A DNA stretch of 17,246 nucleotides from DATAFO01 sp046728935 (lineage in GTDB: Bacteria; Actinomycetota; Thermoleophilia; Solirubrobacterales; 70-9), in assembly GCA_046728935.1 (NCBI GenBank), contig JBKPFS010000110.1, positions 1 through 17,246 of the forward strand, written 5' to 3'. A program made the translations under genes and the position numbers. Below the pieces are notes generated by a model. That model had not been told where the DNA came from, ran no database searches, and saw only the letters and a program-made list of their open reading frames with translations. Positions 1 to 6,715 of the stretch are shown here, in pieces (the first letter of the stretch is position 1; the number at the start of each line of letters is the position of its first letter).

Positions 1-21
1 GGCTATACGAGATCCAGCGCG

Positions 22-309
22 CTATGGCTTGAAGGGCGGTGGCGGCCAGTGTCCGTTGCCGATCACGGCGGCACCCTCCGGGTCCTGCCAGAAGTGGTCG
101 CAGTTGGTCGGGGCGACGTCGACGGACTTCGGTCCTCCCCCCGCCTGGATCCCGGCGGCAACCTGACGGTCGACGACTCCGCCATCGCCCCCACAGGCGT
201 CGTATGCAGGATCGCCCGGCACGTGCTGGGGTCCGTATCCGCTTGCTGGCGCCGCCAGGACGAAACAGGCCGCCAGCGCCGCCAGCGCTGCGGAGAAACG
301 TTGCGTCAT
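22..309 (-). CDS. Small secreted protein of unknown function
   Basis: Encodes 95 residues. The start chosen is the ATG at 309, ten codons inside the longest frame, because a strong Shine-Dalgarno AAGGAG lies 8-13 nt before it and the protein then opens directly with a signal peptide (MTQRF, a hydrophobic run AALAALAACFVLA, then APASGYG, with a plausible cleavage after ASG or PAS). The mature part is about 70 residues, rich in Gly and Pro, with two Cys (in DACGG and TNCDH) that could form a disulfide, and a proline-rich tail (WPPPPFKP). I recognise no family. It is divergent from the exported-protein pair that starts at 430 and has its own promoter-like sequence between them. Confidence 0.72.
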   Translation of the reverse strand: MTQRFSAALAALAACFVLAAPASGYGPQHVPGDPAYDACGGDGGVVDRQVAAGIQAGGGPKSVDVAPTNCDHFWQDPEGAAVIGNGHWPPPPFKP

Positions 310-358
310 TTTTCCCTCTCCTTGGTGGTCACGGCACACGGGGTTGCGCGCCGGGACC

Positions 359-388
359 AGCCTATGCCGGGATCTCCCGACGAGTCAA
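359..388 (-). promoter_or_regulatory. Sigma-70-like promoter for the small secreted protein
   Basis: Reading the minus strand, TTGACT (388 to 383) is followed after 18 nt by TAGGCT (364 to 359), a good match to housekeeping -35 and -10 boxes. The predicted transcript begins near 352 and gives a leader of roughly 40 nt containing AAGGAG before the ATG at 309. This is the only place in the window where I see both a convincing -35 and a conventional leader with a Shine-Dalgarno. Confidence 0.6.
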
Positions 389-417
389 GCGATCGGTCCG
401 CAGGAGCGCCCGTCGTC

Positions 418-423
418 TACGCT
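418..423 (+). promoter_or_regulatory. -10 box, leaderless start of the exported-protein pair
   Basis: TACGCT fits the TAnnnT form of an actinobacterial -10 box and ends exactly 6 nt before the GTG at 430, so the transcript would start at or next to the start codon. No clear -35 box is visible. The position supports the GTG at 430 over the ATG at 364. Confidence 0.45.
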
Positions 424-429
424 GGTCGC

Positions 430-1614
430 GTGCGTCGCGCGCGGGCACTGTTGGCGCTGGTGGGGACCGCCGTGGCGTTGGCGCTCGGCCCGGCCGCATC
501 GGCCGGAGCCGAGGATCCCGCGCGCTGGCTGCTCACGGGAGCGAGCTCCGTACCGGCGTCCTACTGGCAGGGCCTCACCTCCGACCCCGCCGAGGAGCGC
601 GTGTACTTCGTCGGCGTCTTCGAGGGGTTGTGGCGCACGACTGCTGAGCTCGTGCAGACGGCCGGCATCGCGAACGCCATCCCCGCCGCCGTGGAGCAAA
701 CCGAGGGCTACAACCACATCGGGGACCCGACCTGGAACCCCGGCGAGGGCGGGCGGGTGATCCTGCCGCTCGAGTGCTACAAGCCGGGCGTCGGCAACAC
801 CTGCGGGACGGGCGCCTTCGGCGTCGCCGATCCCACCACGCTCGCCTTCCGCTACTACGTGAAGCTCGATCCCGCCGAGATCCCCAAGGCGATGTGGGCG
901 GAGACCTCGCCGGACGGCGCGCTGATCTGGACCTCGAGCGGCGACGACCTGCTCGCGTACAGCTCGAGCGACGTCTCGGCGGCGAACGCGGCGCCGGCGG
1001 GCGCCCTGATCCATCCCGTCCGGCGCCTCGCCGACGCCGTGCCGCCGAGCGGCATCACGGGCGCCGTGTTCGAGGGCGGGAGACTGCTGCTCGCGGGCGA
1101 GCAGGATGGTCACTACCAGGTGTGGGCGATCGACCCCGACAACGGCGAGCGACGGCTGGAGCTCGAGCTCAGCCTCTGCGGCGAGTCCGAGGGCCTAGAC
1201 GTGATCCCGACCCTCGGCGGAGAGCTTCACTGGCTGATCGCGCCATTCGACCCCGGCTGCGAGCTCAGCTTCGGCCCGACCAGCGCCGTGCTGCACCTGA
1301 TCCCCAGGCCCGCTCACGAGCGCTTCGAGGTCGAGGTCACCGAGACGGACGTCACGACGGTGCCCGGACCCGTGGACGTGAAGGTGGTCGCCACTCGGGA
1401 CGGACATCCGCTCCGGAGCGCTCGCGTGAGATTCGCGGGCGCGAGCGCCCGTACGGACAAACGGGGCGTGGCCACCGTCACGACCACGCTGGAAGTCCCG
1501 GGACGATTCAGAGCGCTTGCACGCAGAGGGCAGAACTACGGCGCCTCGGACCTCGTTGCGATCGGGCTGCCTTCAGCGCAACCGGTTGTGGCGCCGCGGA
1601 CGGGGGCAGGATAG
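430..1614 (+). CDS. Exported beta-rich protein with C-terminal Ig-like domain, function unknown
   Basis: Encodes 394 residues from the GTG at 430. That start places a clear signal peptide at the N-terminus (RRARA, hydrophobic core LLALVGTAVALALG, then AASAGA-ED, cleavage near residue 27). An in-frame ATG at 364 would add 22 polar residues and is less likely. Residues about 30-290 alternate short hydrophobic strands and Gly/Asp turns (WAIDPDNGERRLELEL, LHWLIAPFD), as in beta-propeller-like folds, with Cys at 116 and 125 and further Cys in LSLCGE and DPGCEL. Residues about 296-380 (ERFEVEVTE to VPGRFRALARRG) look like one Ig-like or carboxypeptidase-regulatory-type domain. No catalytic motif is recognised. 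It lies 11 nt upstream of the DUF3089 hydrolase and is probably co-transcribed with it, so both would act outside the membrane. Confidence 0.75.
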   Translation: MRRARALLALVGTAVALALGPAASAGAEDPARWLLTGASSVPASYWQGLTSDPAEERVYFVGVFEGLWRTTAELVQTAGIANAIPAAVEQTEGYNHIGDPTWNPGEGGRVILPLECYKPGVGNTCGTGAFGVADPTTLAFRYYVKLDPAEIPKAMWAETSPDGALIWTSSGDDLLAYSSSDVSAANAAPAGALIHPVRRLADAVPPSGITGAVFEGGRLLLAGEQDGHYQVWAIDPDNGERRLELELSLCGESEGLDVIPTLGGELHWLIAPFDPGCELSFGPTSAVLHLIPRPAHERFEVEVTETDVTTVPGPVDVKVVATRDGHPLRSARVRFAGASARTDKRGVATVTTTLEVPGRFRALARRGQNYGASDLVAIGLPSAQPVVAPRTGAG

Positions 1615-1625
1615 CCGAGGACGTG

Positions 1626-2795
1626 ATGCCTTGGCGCTTTGTCAAGGGCCCAGCTCTGATCGCCGTCGCGGCCGCGGCGTCGATCGGCCTCGCGGCGCCC
1701 TCCGCCTCCGCAGCTCCCGACACGACGGTTTGGCTGTGCCGGCCGGGGCTCGCCGACAACCCGTGCGCGCCGGGGCTCGACACTACGCGAATCTCGCCGG
1801 TGGGCCGGGTGCTCGGCGTGGACGAGATCGAGGCCGACGCCTCGCCCGACGCAGACTGCTTCTACGTCTATCCCACGGTCAGCGACGACCCGGGCTCCAA
1901 CTCCGACCTTTCGATCGACCCCGAGGAGCGTTCGATCGCCCTCTACCAGGCCGCGCGTTACTCACAGCACTGCCGCGTGTTCGCACCGCTCTACCGGCAG
2001 GTGACGCTCACGCAATTGCTCAAGGGCCGGGAGACGATCACGCCCAAGATGCGCGCGATCGCATACGCCGACGTCGTTCGCGCCTGGAATGCCTACCTGG
2101 AGCGCTACAACCGGGGCCGCGGCGTGATCCTGATCGGGCACTCGCAGGGGACGTTCTTGCTCCGTCCGCTGGTCGCCGATTACATCGACCCCGACCCGAA
2201 GGCCCGCAAGCGGCTGATCTCGGCGATCCTGCTCGGGGGCAACGTTGTCGTCAAGGAGGGCAAGACGTTCGGGAGCGACTTCCAGCACGTCCGCGGCTGC
2301 AAGTCGGACAAGGACATCGGCTGCGCGATCGCCTTCTCCACATTCGACGAGCCCGTGCCGGCGGACGCCTTCTTCGGCCGCGTCACCGCCGAGGAAGGCG
2401 ACCTCGACCCGGCCCGCTTCGACGTCCTCTGCACGAATCCCGCTGCCCTCCGCGGCGGCGCCGCGACCATCGACCCCGTCTTCCCGACGGAGCCGTTCGC
2501 CCCGGGCACCACGATCGGGCTGGCGGCTGCGCTGGTCGGTGTGCCCCGACCCTCGACGCCGATCTCGACACCCTGGATCGACGCCGCCGACGCCTACCGC
2601 GCCGAATGCTCCTCGGCCGACGACGCCGACGCGCTCCAGATCGCGCCGCTCGCCGGCGCGCCGGACCTGCGCCCGATCCCGGACGCGACCTGGGGCCTCC
2701 ACCTGGTAGACGCGAACATCGCGTTGGGCGACCTGGTCTCCCTCGCGCGCGAGCAGATCGACGCCTACCTGAGGCGCCACGGGCACGGCGCTTGA
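1626..2795 (+). CDS. Secreted DUF3089-family alpha/beta hydrolase (putative esterase/lipase)
   Basis: Encodes 389 residues from the ATG at 1626, preceded by GAGG at 1617-1620. A signal peptide covers about residues 1-29 (FVKGPALIAVAAAASIGLAAPSASA-AP). The family hallmarks are visible: TTVWLCRPG at 33-41, the DCFYVYPTVS strand at 77-86, and the nucleophile elbow GHSQG at 171-175, with Ser173 as likely nucleophile. A C-terminal WGLHLVDAN supplies the probable catalytic His at 359. Several Cys (38, 47, 78, 116) suggest disulfides after export. DUF3089 proteins are lipase-like serine hydrolases of undetermined substrate. The gene follows the exported beta-rich protein after 11 nt and is probably in its operon; a joint role in degrading an extracellular substrate is a guess. 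Confidence 0.87.
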   Translation: MPWRFVKGPALIAVAAAASIGLAAPSASAAPDTTVWLCRPGLADNPCAPGLDTTRISPVGRVLGVDEIEADASPDADCFYVYPTVSDDPGSNSDLSIDPEERSIALYQAARYSQHCRVFAPLYRQVTLTQLLKGRETITPKMRAIAYADVVRAWNAYLERYNRGRGVILIGHSQGTFLLRPLVADYIDPDPKARKRLISAILLGGNVVVKEGKTFGSDFQHVRGCKSDKDIGCAIAFSTFDEPVPADAFFGRVTAEEGDLDPARFDVLCTNPAALRGGAATIDPVFPTEPFAPGTTIGLAAALVGVPRPSTPISTPWIDAADAYRAECSSADDADALQIAPLAGAPDLRPIPDATWGLHLVDANIALGDLVSLAREQIDAYLRRHGHGA

Positions 2796-2830
2796 GCGGA
2801 GCCGGGCCCGCCCTGAACCACCTCGCGGGG

Positions 2831-2836
2831 TAGGCT
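2831..2836 (+). promoter_or_regulatory. -10 box upstream of the DUF1015 gene
   Basis: TAGGCT lies 11 nt before the ATG at 2848. With the usual 6-8 nt from -10 box to transcript start, the leader would be only a few nt. No Shine-Dalgarno precedes the ATG, which agrees with a leaderless or near-leaderless message. Confidence 0.45.
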
Positions 2837-2847
2837 CACCCGCCCCC

Positions 2848-4101
2848 ATGGCCGACGTCAAGCCGCTCGCCGCGCTCCACTACAACCTCGCGGCAATCCC
2901 CTCGCTCGCCGACGTCGTCGCGCCGCCCTACGACGTGATCGACGCGCGTGGCCGCGCCGAGCTTCTCGAGCGTTCGGCCTTCAACGTCGTCGAGATCGAC
3001 CTGCCGCGCGGCCCGGAGGGGGCCGATCCCTACGAGCACGCGGCCGAGACGCTCGAGGAATGGACGCTCCAGGGAATCCTCAGCGCCGATCGAGAGCCGG
3101 CGATCTGGGCGCTCACGCAGGAGTTCTCCATGCCCGACGGCGCGAGGCGCGTTCGCCACGGCCTGCTCTGCCGCGCGCGCGTCACCGAGTACGGCCCCGG
3201 CCTCGTCCGGCCGCACGAGCGCACGCAGCCCGGTCCGAAGGAGGACCGGCTGCGACTCACGCGCGCCACGCGCCACAACCTCTCCCCCATCTTCGCCCTG
3301 TACCCCGGCGATGCATGGCCCCATGTCGAGCCGGCGACCCGTGAGGCGCCCTGGGCGGTAATCGCGGACGACGAGGACACGGCCCACCGCGTCTGGCGCA
3401 TCGGCGACCCCGGAATCCACTCCGCCGTCGCCGAGGAGCTCGCCGAGGCCGAGCTCCTGATCGCCGACGGCCATCACCGCTACGAAACCGCGCTCACGTA
3501 CGCCGATGAGGTTGGCGGAGACGGCCCCCACCGCTACACGCTGATGTGCCTCGTCTCGCTCGACGATCCGGGCCTCGCCGTGCTGGGCTACCACCGGCTG
3601 CTGACCGACCTCAAGGACGCGGCGAAGCAGGAGGCGCTCGCCGCGGCGATCCGCGAGCACTTCGAGCTCGAGGAGGCGCCGCTCGAGCGCCTCGATCCCG
3701 CGGGTGAGGAGGGCATCGGGGTGTTCGGCTACGTCGACGCGCACTTCCGCCGCGGCTTCCGGCTGCGGCTCAAGGACAAGGCGGCGGTCGATCGGGCGCT
3801 CCCCGACGCGTCGCCCTCATACCGCCAGCTCGACGCGGCGATCCTCGAGGCGCTCCTGTTGCGCGGCGCGCTCGGGATGAGCGCCGCCGATGTCGAGGCC
3901 AAACGCGGGCTCTCCTACGCGAGCTCGGTCGAGGCCGCGATCTCCGCGCTCGACGGCGGCGCCGACGCCGCGTTCCTCCTCCGGCCGACCCCGGTGGAGC
4001 AGGTGCGTGCCGTCGCGAGCTCCGGCGAGACCATGCCGCCGAAGTCGACCTTCTTCTTCCCCAAGCTGCTCACGGGCCTCGTCTTCAACCCCCTGAGCTG
4101 A
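2848..4101 (+). CDS. DUF1015 family protein
   Basis: Encodes 417 residues, the usual length of the family. Conserved blocks are VAPPYDVI at 24-31, the VRPHERTQPGPKEDRL segment near 125-140, a RATRHNLSPIFALYPG segment after it, and IADGHHRYETAL at about 205-216, whose paired His and acidic residues look like a metal or active site. The family is widespread but has no firmly established biochemical function, so none is assigned. The ATG at 2848 is the start of family-like sequence (ADVKPLAAL). The protein has no signal peptide or membrane segment and should be cytoplasmic. It is a single gene: 52 nt follow the previous stop and 185 nt precede the adenosyltransferase. Confidence 0.9.
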   Translation: MADVKPLAALHYNLAAIPSLADVVAPPYDVIDARGRAELLERSAFNVVEIDLPRGPEGADPYEHAAETLEEWTLQGILSADREPAIWALTQEFSMPDGARRVRHGLLCRARVTEYGPGLVRPHERTQPGPKEDRLRLTRATRHNLSPIFALYPGDAWPHVEPATREAPWAVIADDEDTAHRVWRIGDPGIHSAVAEELAEAELLIADGHHRYETALTYADEVGGDGPHRYTLMCLVSLDDPGLAVLGYHRLLTDLKDAAKQEALAAAIREHFELEEAPLERLDPAGEEGIGVFGYVDAHFRRGFRLRLKDKAAVDRALPDASPSYRQLDAAILEALLLRGALGMSAADVEAKRGLSYASSVEAAISALDGGADAAFLLRPTPVEQVRAVASSGETMPPKSTFFFPKLLTGLVFNPLS

Positions 4102-4119
4102 AGCCGCGCGAGTACACGT

Positions 4120-4135
4120 GACCGTAAGTACGGTC
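4120..4135. repeat. Perfect palindrome, candidate operator overlapping a -10 box
   Basis: GACCGTA, a 2-nt spacer AG, and TACGGTC form a perfect 7+7 inverted repeat. The 2-nt centre is too tight for a stable RNA hairpin, so a dimeric repressor site (TetR-like in form) is more likely than a terminator. Its right arm contains TACGGT (4129-4134), which fits a -10 box and would start a transcript near 4140, just where the foldable element below begins. Confidence 0.5.
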
Positions 4136-4138
4136 GTG

Positions 4139-4246
4139 AATGGGCGAGCGAAAGCCGAGCATGGCAAGGACGCAGGGAGGCCACATAGCTGTGCGCTATG
4201 TGGCCGACCGAGGACGCCGCCAGGCGAAGGCTTGCAGGCGCCCATT
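4139..4246 (+). ncRNA. Candidate structured RNA element upstream of the cobalamin adenosyltransferase
   Basis: Pairings visible by eye: an outer stem AATGGGCG (4139-4146) with CGCCCATT (4239-4246), a second stem AAGCC (4152-4156) with GGCTT (4229-4233), a perfect 10-bp hairpin GGCCACATAG / CTATGTGGCC (4179-4188 with 4196-4205, 7-nt loop), and a small hairpin CGCC-GCCA-GGCG (4215-4226). Together they make a closed multi-arm fold of about 108 nt, as in riboswitches or stand-alone small RNAs. GGACGC occurs twice inside (4168-4173, 4212-4217). The element ends 40 nt before the GTG of the adenosyltransferase. I do not recognise a known class; the usual B12 box is not present. An alternative is a dispersed palindromic repeat. 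Strand is assumed from the neighbouring gene. Confidence 0.45.
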
Positions 4247-4273
4247 TGCCGGCGTACTTGCGGACGCGTGTAC

Positions 4274-4279
4274 TAGGGT
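4274..4279 (+). promoter_or_regulatory. -10 box, leaderless start of the adenosyltransferase operon
   Basis: TAGGGT (overlapping TACTAG at 4271-4276) ends 7 nt before the GTG at 4287. No Shine-Dalgarno is present before that GTG. A leaderless message from here would exclude the structured element at 4139-4246 from the mRNA; a longer transcript from 4129-4134 would include it. Confidence 0.45.
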
Positions 4280-4286
4280 CGCGGGC

Positions 4287-4856
4287 GTGGCGCGCATCTA
4301 CACCGGCAAGGGCGACGACGGGACGACCTCGCTCTGGTACGGCGGCCGGGTCGAGAAGACGAACGCCCGCACGGAGGCGTACGGAGCGCTCGACGAAGCG
4401 GCCTCGGCGCTCGGCGTCGCGCGCTCGCTGTGCGACGGCGACGACGAGCTCGCCGCCGACATCCTGCGTCTCCAGGACGATCTGTTCATCGCGGGCGCGG
4501 AGCTGGCGACGGCGCCGGAGGCGGCCGGCCGCCTCGAGGATGGGATCAGCCGGGTCACCGATGAGATGGTCGATGAGCTCGAGGCGCTGATCGATCGGCA
4601 CATGGAACGGGTCGACCTGCCGCCGAAGTTCGTGATCCCGGGTGGCACGCAGCTCTCGGGCCAGCTCGACGTCGCCCGCGCGGTGCTCCGCCGCGCGGAG
4701 CGGCGGACGGTGGCCCTCAAGCGGGAGGACGGCCTCGCCTCCGAGACCCTGCTGCGCTTCCTCAACCGGGCCTCGGACGCCGCGTACGCGCTGGCGCGTG
4801 CCGCCGATGTCGACGATCCCGAGCTGTTCGCCGGGCGCGAGAGGAAGGAGAGCTGA
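4287..4856 (+). CDS. PduO-type ATP:cob(I)alamin adenosyltransferase
   Basis: Encodes 189 residues from the GTG at 4287. The frame is open back to 4140, but family similarity begins exactly at ARIYTGKGDDGTTSL, the N-terminal ATP-binding segment (residues 2-16), so the upstream part is taken as non-coding. Other family marks are TEAYGALDE (29-37), VIPGG (116-120), the basic helix ARAVLRRAERR (130-140) and LRFLNRASDAAYALAR (156-171). The enzyme transfers the adenosyl group of ATP to cob(I)alamin, making coenzyme B12 for enzymes such as methylmalonyl-CoA mutase, and acts in the cytoplasm as a trimer. The last base of its TGA is the first base of the next gene's ATG, so the two are probably translationally coupled. 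Confidence 0.93.
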   Translation: MARIYTGKGDDGTTSLWYGGRVEKTNARTEAYGALDEAASALGVARSLCDGDDELAADILRLQDDLFIAGAELATAPEAAGRLEDGISRVTDEMVDELEALIDRHMERVDLPPKFVIPGGTQLSGQLDVARAVLRRAERRTVALKREDGLASETLLRFLNRASDAAYALARAADVDDPELFAGRERKES

Positions 4857-5272
4857 TGCCAAGGGCGATAGCCCGCCGCCGTGAGGGCTTCATCCACGAC
4901 GTTGAGATCGACGGCGAGCACACGCTCGTCCTGGACGAGCCCGTGGACTCCGGCGGCACCAACGAGGGCCCCTCCCCCACCCGCACGCTCGCGGCCGCGC
5001 TCGCGGCCTGCACCGCGATCACCGTTGAGATGTACGCCGGCCGCAAGGGCTGGGAGCTCGGGGCCGTGGAGGTCGACGTCGAGATGAGCTACGACGAGAA
5101 GGGAACTCCATCCCGCTTCGAGGTCACGCTCAAGGTGCCGGAGCCGCTCGAGCAGGAGCGGCAGGACAGGCTGCTGGTGATCGCGGGCAAGTGCCCCGTT
5201 CACCGGGCCCTGGCGAGCGAGACCGAGGTCACGGTGGAGGACGCGATCGAGAGCCCGACGCCCGCGGGGTGA
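4856..5272 (+). CDS. OsmC/Ohr-family protein
   Basis: Encodes 138 residues, typical of OsmC-like proteins. Both redox-active Cys are present: Cys52 in ALAACTAITVEMYA and Cys113 in AGKCPVHRAL. The family includes thiol peroxidases that reduce organic hydroperoxides. The context NEGPSPTRTLAAALAAC (36-52) is the usual helix preceding the first Cys and the CPVHR form suggests an OsmC/YhfA-like member rather than a true Ohr. The ATG overlaps the previous stop by one base and has GGAAGGAG about 5 nt before it, so translation is coupled to the adenosyltransferase. Being next to a cob(I)alamin enzyme may reflect a need to protect reduced corrinoids, but that is only a suggestion. Confidence 0.88.
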   Translation: MPRAIARRREGFIHDVEIDGEHTLVLDEPVDSGGTNEGPSPTRTLAAALAACTAITVEMYAGRKGWELGAVEVDVEMSYDEKGTPSRFEVTLKVPEPLEQERQDRLLVIAGKCPVHRALASETEVTVEDAIESPTPAG

Positions 5273-5300
5273 GCGGGGCGACGATGCGTTTGGGCTACCG

Positions 5301-6101
5301 ATGGACCTAGGCCTCGCCGACCGGGCGTGCGCCGTCACGGGCGCCAGCCGCGGGATCGGCCGCGAGGTCGCGCGGCTTCTCTGCGCCGAGGGGGCGAGCG
5401 TGCTGCTGGTCGCGCGGGGTGCGGACGCCCTCGCCGAGGCCGTCGAGGAGTGCCGGGACGCCGGCGGGCGGGCGGAGGCGCTGGCCCTCGACGTCACCGA
5501 GCCGGACGCCGGGGACCGGATCGTCGATGCGTGCGAGGGGCGGTTCGGCCCGATCGAGGTGCTGGTCAACAACGCCGGGACGGCCCGGTGGCGGCCGCTG
5601 GATGAGGTGCCCGACTCCGATTGGCAGGACGCCTGGGAGCTGAACGTGATCGCGCCCCTGCGCGCGATGCGCGCCGCGGCGCCCCGAATGAGCGAGCGCG
5701 GCTTCGGGAGGATCGTGAACGTCGCCTCGACGGCCGGCAAGCGCCCCTCGGCGATGATGCCCGAGTACTCGGTCGCGAAGGCCGCCGAGCTGTCGCTCTC
5801 ACGCCTGTTCGCCGACCGCTACGCGAAGGACGGCGTGCTTGTGAACGCCGTCTGTCCGGGACCGACCAAGTCGGAGCTGTGGATGGCCCAGGGCGGGCTG
5901 CTCGACCAGTCCAAGGAGGCCGCGGGCCAGCGGACGCGCGAGGAGGCCCTCGACGCCGCCGGCGAGAAGCGCCCGATCGGCCGCCTCGCGGAGGTCGGCG
6001 AGATCGCGAGCGCGATCGTCTTCCTCTGCTCCGAGCACGCCTCGTACGTCGCGGGCGCCGCCTGGTCCGTGGACGGCGGCACGGTGCAGGTCATCATCTA
6101 G
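5301..6101 (+). CDS. SDR-family NAD(P)-dependent oxidoreductase
   Basis: Encodes 266 residues, a classical short-chain dehydrogenase/reductase. The Rossmann nucleotide site TGASRGIG is at 13-20, NNAG at 90-93, and the catalytic set is complete: Asn115, Ser143, Tyr156 and Lys160 (YSVAK). CPGPTK at 185-190 is the usual PG motif, and the C-terminus AWSVDGGTVQ is typical of 3-oxoacyl-ACP-reductase-like members. Arg17 after TGAS together with LLVARG at 35-40 makes NADPH likely. The substrate cannot be told. The gene starts 28 nt after the OsmC stop with no clear Shine-Dalgarno and probably belongs to the same operon. Confidence 0.9.
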   Translation: MDLGLADRACAVTGASRGIGREVARLLCAEGASVLLVARGADALAEAVEECRDAGGRAEALALDVTEPDAGDRIVDACEGRFGPIEVLVNNAGTARWRPLDEVPDSDWQDAWELNVIAPLRAMRAAAPRMSERGFGRIVNVASTAGKRPSAMMPEYSVAKAAELSLSRLFADRYAKDGVLVNAVCPGPTKSELWMAQGGLLDQSKEAAGQRTREEALDAAGEKRPIGRLAEVGEIASAIVFLCSEHASYVAGAAWSVDGGTVQVII

Positions 6102-6149
6102 GTGTGGGGGCCTCCGAGGAGACAAGTGTGGGGACCTCCGAGGAGACGC
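6102..6149 (+). repeat. 24-bp tandem repeat duplicating a start region
   Basis: 6102-6125 and 6126-6149 are head-to-tail copies that match at 21 of 24 positions. Each copy carries GTGTGGGG and CCTCCGAGGAGAC. The GAGGAG of the first copy serves as Shine-Dalgarno for the GTG at 6128 in the second. In the NUDIX frame the repeat encodes VGASEETS then VGTSEETL. Confidence 0.85.
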
Positions 6150-6715
6150 TCCGCACCGCGCTACTGAGCCCTGAGGAGGCGGAGGCGATCGACGCCCACG
6201 GGCGGACCGAGGCGGCGGTCCTGGTGCCGATCTTCGGCCTCGCCGAGGACCCCGGGCTCGTGTTCACCGAGCGCCGCGCCGACCTGCGCCGCCACGCGGG
6301 CGAGATCTCGTTCCCCGGCGGGCGGCGCGACCATCCCTCCGAGAGCCTGGTCGAGACGGCGCTTCGCGAGGCCGAGGAGGAGATCGGGCTCGCTCCGGCC
6401 GACGTCGAGCTGCTCGGGGCGCTCCCGCCGATCGGCACCTTCGCGACCAACTACAAGGTGCATCCGTTCGTCGGCCTGATTCCCAGCGGGCTCAGATTCG
6501 CCCCCAACCCCGCGGAGGTCGAGACGGTGCTCGCCTTCGCGCTCGACGAGCTCCGTCGTGGGTTCGCGATGCGGCGGCTGGTGCGCCGGGGCGTGCCGAT
6601 CAGAACCCCGACCTACGAGATCGGCGAGCATCTGATCTGGGGAGCCACGGCCCGCATCCTCAGCGAGCTGTTGGCCCGCCTCGAGCGGTCCGGTCGGCCC
6701 TCGAAGCGCTCGTAG
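6128..6715 (+). CDS. NUDIX hydrolase, NudL-like CoA pyrophosphatase
   Basis: Encodes 195 residues from the GTG at 6128, which has GAGGAG 7 nt before it; an in-frame GTG at 6104 would add eight residues and lacks a good Shine-Dalgarno. The segment LVFTERRADLRRHAGEISFPGG (about 44-65) is the CoA-pyrophosphatase signature that precedes the NUDIX box. The box itself ends in REAEEEIGL (80-88), with Glu81, Glu84 and Glu85 as metal ligands. NudL-type enzymes split CoA or its derivatives to 4'-phosphopantetheine and 3',5'-ADP. It follows the SDR stop by 26 nt. The last 103 bp overlap the end of the convergent serine hydrolase gene, which constrains both C-termini. The product fits a genome rich in acyl-CoA enzymes, but it lies outside that operon. 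Confidence 0.88.
   Translation: MGTSEETLRTALLSPEEAEAIDAHGRTEAAVLVPIFGLAEDPGLVFTERRADLRRHAGEISFPGGRRDHPSESLVETALREAEEEIGLAPADVELLGALPPIGTFATNYKVHPFVGLIPSGLRFAPNPAEVETVLAFALDELRRGFAMRRLVRRGVPIRTPTYEIGEHLIWGATARILSELLARLERSGRPSKRS

Noticed and set aside
1962..2861. 299-codon open frame on the minus strand opposite the DUF3089 gene
   Set aside because: It is antisense to a gene with clear family motifs; its composition (many Arg, Gly, Val, no domain) is what GC-rich antisense frames give.
2836..3744. 302-codon minus-strand frame opposite DUF1015
   Set aside because: Shadow of a recognised family gene; no domain or plausible start context.
4139..4246. Classical cobalamin riboswitch
   Set aside because: The position is right, but the conserved B12 box and the usual core segments are not recognisable; TPP, SAM, glycine and c-di-GMP consensus cores were also considered and do not fit.
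4140..4286. N-terminal extension of the adenosyltransferase (49 extra codons beginning MGERKPS)
   Set aside because: Family similarity begins at 4287, the extra part is the foldable element, and a leaderless-type box precedes 4287. It could be real only if mass spectrometry finds it.
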